From an uncultured Bacteroidales bacterium (GTDB taxonomy: Bacteria > Bacteroidota > Bacteroidia > Bacteroidales > UBA932): a stretch of DNA of 38,799 bases. Shown here one piece after another: positions 35,368 through 38,799 of the stretch. Each line of letters starts with the position of its first letter. Positions within the stretch are counted from its first letter, which is position 1. The stretch lies in the NCBI GenBank assembly GCA_946055165.1, contig CAMGFA010000019.1, positions 1-38,799 on the forward strand, in the 5' to 3' direction. The notes beneath the pieces were generated by a model, which saw only the letters and a program-made list of their open reading frames with translations, was not told where the DNA came from and made no database searches. The position numbers and the translations under genes are program-made.

Positions 35368-36581
35368 CAAGCGGTTTCGAGCAGTGCATGAAGTGCAGCA
35401 TCTGCACCGAAGTCTGCCCGATGATGGAGGTCAACCCTCTCTATCCGGGCCCGAAACAGGCCGGACCCGATGCCTTGCGCTACAGAATGCTGGACTCGTC
35501 TTTCTTCGACGAAAACCTCAAATACTGCCTCAACTGCAAGCGCTGCGAAGTGGCCTGCCCTTCAGGAGTGAAAATTGCGGACATTATCGCAAGTGCCAAA
35601 CTCGAGAATGCCCATTCGGCCCACGCCCTGCGTGACAAGATGCTGGCATCGACCGATTTTGTAGGAAGCCTGGCCAGCCCATTTGCTCCAGTGGTAAACG
35701 GAGTGCTTTCGCTTGGCATAAGCAAATCGCTGCTGGACAGCACCATCGGTGTAAGCAAACACGCTTCCATGCCGAAATACTCCTCACCTAAATTCGTGAG
35801 CTGGTTCAAAAAGCAGCAGGCTTCACAGAAGAGCTTCGGAAAGCAGATTCAATATTTCCACGGTTGCTACGTAAACTACAACTACCCTCAGCTTGGCAAG
35901 GCTTTCGTGAGCCTGATGAACGCCTGCGGCTATGGTGTAAGCCTGCTCGAAAAGCAGAAATGCTGCGGAGTGGCTCTCATTGCAAACGGGCAGAAGAAAC
36001 AGGCGCTCAAGAATGCCGATATCAACCTCCAGGCCATAGGGAAGGCCAATGCCCCTGTGCTCAGCACCTCGTCCAGTTGCACCCTCACCATAAGGGAAGA
36101 ATACGGACAGCTGCTCGGAAAGGACACGGCTCCTTCAAAGGAAAAGTTCCATCTGGCGGTAAAATGGCTTTACGAGCAGTGGGAAAAGGGTGCCGTGAAA
36201 TTCGCCTGGCGCGAAGACTTCAAAATGAAGGCAGCCTACCACACTCCTTGCCACATGCAGAAACTCGGCTACCAGTACTACAGCATAGAGCTGCTGAAAA
36301 TGATTCCGGGCTTGGAATTGTCGGTTCCGGAGCAGCAGTGCTGCGGAATTGCCGGCACCTTCGGCTTCAAGAAAGAGTACCACGAGCTTTCCCAAAAAAT
36401 CGGAAGCAAGCTCTTCTCTTCCCTCAAAGCCACTGGCTGTGATTATGTAATAACCGATTGTGAGACTTGCAAATGGCAGATTGAAGCCGGCTGCAGTCTG
36501 CCTGTGCTCAACCCTATAGAGGTGCTTGCCCGGGCACTTGATATTGAAAAAACAAAAATATTGAACAATAATGAAGAATAA
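35352..36581 (+). CDS. glpC: Anaerobic glycerol-3-phosphate dehydrogenase subunit C
   Basis: 409 residues. Two 4Fe-4S ferredoxin motifs: Cys 12, 15, 18, 22 and Cys 59, 62, 65, 69. They are followed by two CCG-type domains with KCCGVAL and QCCGIAGTFG plus TDCETC, as in heterodisulfide-reductase-like subunits. GlpC anchors the GlpAB dehydrogenase to the membrane and hands electrons to menaquinone. The start overlaps mini-glpB by 16 bases and the end overlaps the transporter by 11. Length and motifs are normal, suggesting the complex works despite the reduced GlpB. Confidence 0.93.
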   Translation: MQESLTSGFEQCMKCSICTEVCPMMEVNPLYPGPKQAGPDALRYRMLDSSFFDENLKYCLNCKRCEVACPSGVKIADIIASAKLENAHSAHALRDKMLASTDFVGSLASPFAPVVNGVLSLGISKSLLDSTIGVSKHASMPKYSSPKFVSWFKKQQASQKSFGKQIQYFHGCYVNYNYPQLGKAFVSLMNACGYGVSLLEKQKCCGVALIANGQKKQALKNADINLQAIGKANAPVLSTSSSCTLTIREEYGQLLGKDTAPSKEKFHLAVKWLYEQWEKGAVKFAWREDFKMKAAYHTPCHMQKLGYQYYSIELLKMIPGLELSVPEQQCCGIAGTFGFKKEYHELSQKIGSKLFSSLKATGCDYVITDCETCKWQIEAGCSLPVLNPIEVLARALDIEKTKILNNNEE

Positions 36582-38073
36582 TAAATCTTTCAAATTCTGG
36601 CAATGGAAAATCATAGTGGTATCGATGTTTGTCTATGCCATCTACTACTTTGTCAGAAAGAACTTCTCCATTGCAATGCCGGGTCTCACGGCCGAATATG
36701 GCATTTCGAACACCAGTTTCGGTATAATCATAGCTTTGGGTTCCATCATCTACGGACTCAGCCGCTTCATCAACGGTTTTATCGTGGAGAAGGTCAGCAC
36801 AAAGCTGTTTATGGCCATCGGTCTTATGCTCTGTGCCCTTGCCAATTTCTGCTTCGGCTTCGGAGTTGACCTTTCCTACCTGATTACAGGTGTGCACGAG
36901 GGGCCCCAGTTCGTAAATATGCTCATTCTCCTTATGGGTGCCACCATAGTGCTCAACCAGTATTTCCAGGGCTTCGGTTATCCGCCTTGCGCCAGGATGC
37001 TTCCGCAGTGGATTGCTCCGGGAGAGCTCTCCACCAAGATGAGCATCTGGAACACCTCCCACTCCATTGGCTCCTTTGCTGCCGTTGTAATATGCGGTCT
37101 CATTATGACCAATATGGGTGCTGATATGAGTGGCGACAGCAGTGTGGTAGCAAGAATTAGCGCCAATCTGGCCGATTCCATAAAAGGTTGGGACACAATG
37201 AGCGCCGCCGACCAGAGTGCCAAAATCATGAGCTATGCTGCCCATTACGGCGCCTGGAAATGGTGCTTCATCATCCCCGGAATAGTTGCTGTAGGCGGTG
37301 CCATCGTGTGTATGCTGGGGCTCAAGGACAGCCCTCAGAGTGTGGGACTTCCTGAAATAGAAGGTACCAGCACCGGAAAAGAGCAGATAAAGGCCATCCC
37401 CGGTTCGCACAAGGCATATCTCAGGCATATGGTATTCAAGAACAAGTGGATATGGATGCTTTCCATTGCCAATGTCTTTGTTTATGTTCTCCGTATGGGA
37501 GTGCTTGACTGGGGGCCGAAGTTCCTCACCGAGGACCGTGGTATGGACATAAAGAGTGCCGCCTGGTCGGTAGCCGTGTTCGAACTCACTGCCATAGTAG
37601 GCACCATCTTCGCCGGCTGGGCAAGCGACCACATTTTCAAGGGCAAATCCCACAGGATGTGTCTCTTTGCAATGGTCGGAGCAGTACTCTTCCTCGGCAT
37701 TTTCGCCCTTGTACCGGGGCTCAACCCTATTGTAAGCACCCTGGTTCTCGCAATGAGCGGCTTCTGCATCTATGGTCCTCAGGCCCTTATAGGCATAGGC
37801 TCGGCCAACCAGGCCACCAAGGAGGCATCGGCCACAGCAAATGGTCTGGCCGGCATCTGCGGCTATGTCGGCTCGGCACTGTCGGCTCTGGCAGTGGGTC
37901 TTATTGCCGACCACCTTGGGTGGAAAGCCGTGTTCATCACCTTCATTATTGTAGGTATAATAGGCGCCCTCATATTCCTCTTTATGTGGAATGCTCCTCG
38001 TGACGGATATGAAAGAAGCCGCAAATTCACGCAGCAGCTTTTGGAAGATAAAAAATTAAATAAAAAAGTTTAA
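36571..38073 (+). CDS. glpT: Glycerol-3-phosphate transporter (MFS, OPA family)
   Basis: 500 residues, twelve predicted membrane helices of the organophosphate:phosphate antiporter family. YAIYYFVRKNFSIAMPGL in the first helix carries the family-typical Arg, and RMGVLDWGPKFLTE lies in the second half. A long periplasmic or loop insert around 180-215 and an extended C-terminal tail are visible. UhpT-type hexose-phosphate carriers are close relatives; the glpABC genes directly upstream with an 11-base overlap favour glycerol-3-P import in exchange for phosphate. It is the last gene of the glmM-to-glpT run; no clear terminator separates it from the tRNA promoter. Confidence 0.9.
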   Translation: MKNNKSFKFWQWKIIVVSMFVYAIYYFVRKNFSIAMPGLTAEYGISNTSFGIIIALGSIIYGLSRFINGFIVEKVSTKLFMAIGLMLCALANFCFGFGVDLSYLITGVHEGPQFVNMLILLMGATIVLNQYFQGFGYPPCARMLPQWIAPGELSTKMSIWNTSHSIGSFAAVVICGLIMTNMGADMSGDSSVVARISANLADSIKGWDTMSAADQSAKIMSYAAHYGAWKWCFIIPGIVAVGGAIVCMLGLKDSPQSVGLPEIEGTSTGKEQIKAIPGSHKAYLRHMVFKNKWIWMLSIANVFVYVLRMGVLDWGPKFLTEDRGMDIKSAAWSVAVFELTAIVGTIFAGWASDHIFKGKSHRMCLFAMVGAVLFLGIFALVPGLNPIVSTLVLAMSGFCIYGPQALIGIGSANQATKEASATANGLAGICGYVGSALSALAVGLIADHLGWKAVFITFIIVGIIGALIFLFMWNAPRDGYERSRKFTQQLLEDKKLNKKV

Positions 38074-38079
38074 AAAATA

Positions 38080-38111
38080 TTTGGAAATTCAAACTCAAAT
38101 ATCTACCTTTG
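38080..38111 (+). promoter_or_regulatory. Promoter of the tRNA-Lys pair
   Basis: TTTG at 38080-38083, 20 bases, then TACCTTTG at 38104-38111: a full match to the Bacteroidota promoter consensus. The first tRNA begins 20 bases after the -7 box. Confidence 0.75.
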
Positions 38112-38131
38112 CAATCCCTTTCGGGGAGGAA

Positions 38132-38204
38132 GACTCGTTAGCTCAGTAGGTAGAGCATCACACTTTTAATGTGGGGGTCTCGGGTTCGAGCCCCGAACGA
38201 GTCA
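38132..38204 (+). tRNA. tRNA-Lys (anticodon TTT)
   Basis: 73 nt folding as a complete cloverleaf: acceptor GACTCGT/ACGAGTC, D arm GCTC/GAGC, anticodon arm TCACA/TGTGG with loop CTTTTAA, T arm TCGGG/CCCGA with TTCGAGC, discriminator A. CCA is not encoded. Confidence 0.97.
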
Positions 38205-38219
38205 CGAGTTTGAAAGTTT

Positions 38220-38292
38220 GCGTCCTTAGCTCAGCTGGTAGAGCAACTGACTCTTAATCAGTGGGTCTAGGGTTCGAATCCCTAAGGACGCA
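38220..38292 (+). tRNA. tRNA-Lys (anticodon CTT)
   Basis: 73 nt: acceptor GCGTCCT/AGGACGC, D arm GCTC/GAGC, anticodon arm ACTGA/TCAGT with loop CTCTTAA, T arm TAGGG/CCCTA with TTCGAAT, discriminator A. CCA is not encoded. It lies 15 bases after the first tRNA-Lys, so both are cut from one transcript. Confidence 0.97.
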
Positions 38293-38293
38293 C

Positions 38294-38327
38294 AAGAGGA
38301 TGACTTTTTCGGTCATCCTCTTTTTTT
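38294..38327 (+). terminator. Intrinsic terminator of the tRNA operon
   Basis: AAGAGGATGAC (38294-38304) pairs perfectly with GTCATCCTCTT (38312-38322) and is followed by a run of T. Confidence 0.93.
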
Positions 38328-38388
38328 GTTGTGAATTCGGATCGGGAGCAAAACCCTGTGTGCCTCGTCCTAAGCATTATGCCACAGG
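38328..38388. other. Spacer without recognisable features
   Basis: Sequence between the tRNA terminator and the right-hand repeats. I see no gene, only a few bases of extended similarity to the left module A just before 38389. Confidence 0.5.
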
Positions 38389-38548
38389 GCGAAAGTTATT
38401 TCCGCGCACTGTCGTCGGTTGAGGTTCTGGACTATGTGCACATTTCCACCGTCATCAACTGCAGGGCGAAAGTTATTTCCGCGCACTGTCGTCGTGCCTG
38501 AGCTCTGTGGAAACGCTCCGCGCGCCGACCGGGCAGAATAACTTTCGC
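38389..38548. repeat. Repeat module A, right copy
   Basis: Two direct copies of the 27-bp unit (38389-38415 and 38466-38492) 77 bp apart, with the inverted 12-mer AATAACTTTCGC at 38537-38548. This is the same architecture as at 669-826; the sequence between units has diverged in part, while the units are identical. It is directly followed by module B. Confidence 0.7.
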
Positions 38549-38561
38549 AGACAGGGTATCT

Positions 38562-38691
38562 GGCACGGCGATGCTGTGGGAAGCGCTCTTGAGGGTCTTG
38601 CCGAAAGAGACCTCGTCTCCTGAGGAAGGAAGGGGCCCACAAGCGTAGCGAAGTGGGAAGGAGTCTCTGAAGGCAAGGACCTCAAGAACGC
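38562..38691. repeat. Structured repeat module B, right copy
   Basis: Copy of 69-200. The outer arms still pair (CTTGAGGGTCTTGCC with GGCAAGGACCTCAAG, allowing one mismatch and a wobble) although both arms have changed relative to the left copy. The core from AGAGACCTC to GAGTCTCTGAAGGCAAG is essentially identical between copies. Confidence 0.7.
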
Positions 38692-38697
38692 GCAGAA

Positions 38698-38774
38698 TAG
38701 CGAAAAAAGGCCCTAATTTCGCTAAAATGAAGTATTTTCAGTCAAAATAGCGAAAAAAGGCCCTATTTTCGCTA
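38698..38774. repeat. Tandem hairpin repeat (TAGCGAAA ... TTTCGCTA)
   Basis: Two 27-bp palindromic units at 38698-38724 and 38748-38774, 50 bp apart. Each has TAGCGAAA and TTTCGCTA arms flanking an AAAGGCCCTA-type centre. The units differ at one base. The window ends 25 bases later, so more copies may follow. Confidence 0.7.
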
Positions 38775-38799
38775 AAATGGCGCCGTAGCTAAACCAGTC

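Noticed and set aside
36514..37914. A 466-codon minus-strand frame opposite glpT
   Set aside because: It is antisense to a typical twelve-helix transporter, and the translated composition (His/Gly/Glu-rich, low in hydrophobics) is that of a shadow.

Overview
The window looks like a chromosomal segment of a moderately GC-rich, uncultured-type Bacteroidota, most likely Bacteroidales. The support is a type B L31, a TPR/outer-membrane-barrel gene pair, S9 dipeptidyl peptidases, an epimerase-type threonine dehydrogenase beside kbl, a 7TM-HD phosphodiesterase, and several promoter-like motifs of the Bacteroidota form TTTG-N20-TAnnTTTG. Genus cannot be read from the sequence alone.

Layout. Positions 1-1128 are almost gene-free: the last 20 codons of an unidentified gene, then a mosaic of structured repeats (three module types, called A, B and C here). 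From 13966 back to 1129 a tightly packed minus-strand run carries gyrB, a PgpH-like phosphodiesterase, a short trigger factor, threonine dehydrogenase, kbl, a secreted unknown, a degenerate PriA, an S9 peptidase and an M20 dipeptidase. A second minus-strand pair (18541-14018) encodes a large periplasmic TPR protein and a beta-barrel. Divergently, ftsE and nth overlap on the plus strand, and nth overlaps the converging phosphoglucomutase. The minus-strand run 25676-19913 holds a membrane sensor-like protein, a RecD/Pif1-type helicase, a second S9 peptidase and the mutase. On the plus strand follow a ROK regulator and pyrG, which converges on a 5'-nucleotidase through a shared terminator. L31 and glmM diverge from a short promoter region. 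glmM leads into a DUF1343/NamZ-like gene and a glycerol-3-phosphate block: glpA, a miniature glpB, glpC and a GlpT-type transporter. Two tRNA-Lys genes with different anticodons close the gene-bearing part. Positions 38328-38799 again hold modules A and B plus a tandem hairpin repeat.

Metabolic reading. Kbl with threonine dehydrogenase converts threonine to glycine and acetyl-CoA, and the peptidases supply amino acids. GlpT with GlpABC imports glycerol-3-phosphate and oxidises it anaerobically. GlmM, the NamZ-like protein and FtsE point to envelope work.

Two observations deserve most attention. First, a 218-bp element with 25-bp terminal inverted repeats occurs twice at the left edge. The copies are equal in length and about 94% identical, with one compensatory stem change, and each carries a 25-codon ORF behind a perfect Shine-Dalgarno sequence, unusual in this phylum. 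Related repeat modules recur at the right edge. Second, several housekeeping proteins are conspicuously shortened or stripped: PriA without Walker A or zinc motifs, a trigger factor without a PPIase domain, GlpB at less than half length, and a NamZ-like protein lacking its usual signal peptide and PEHG motif.
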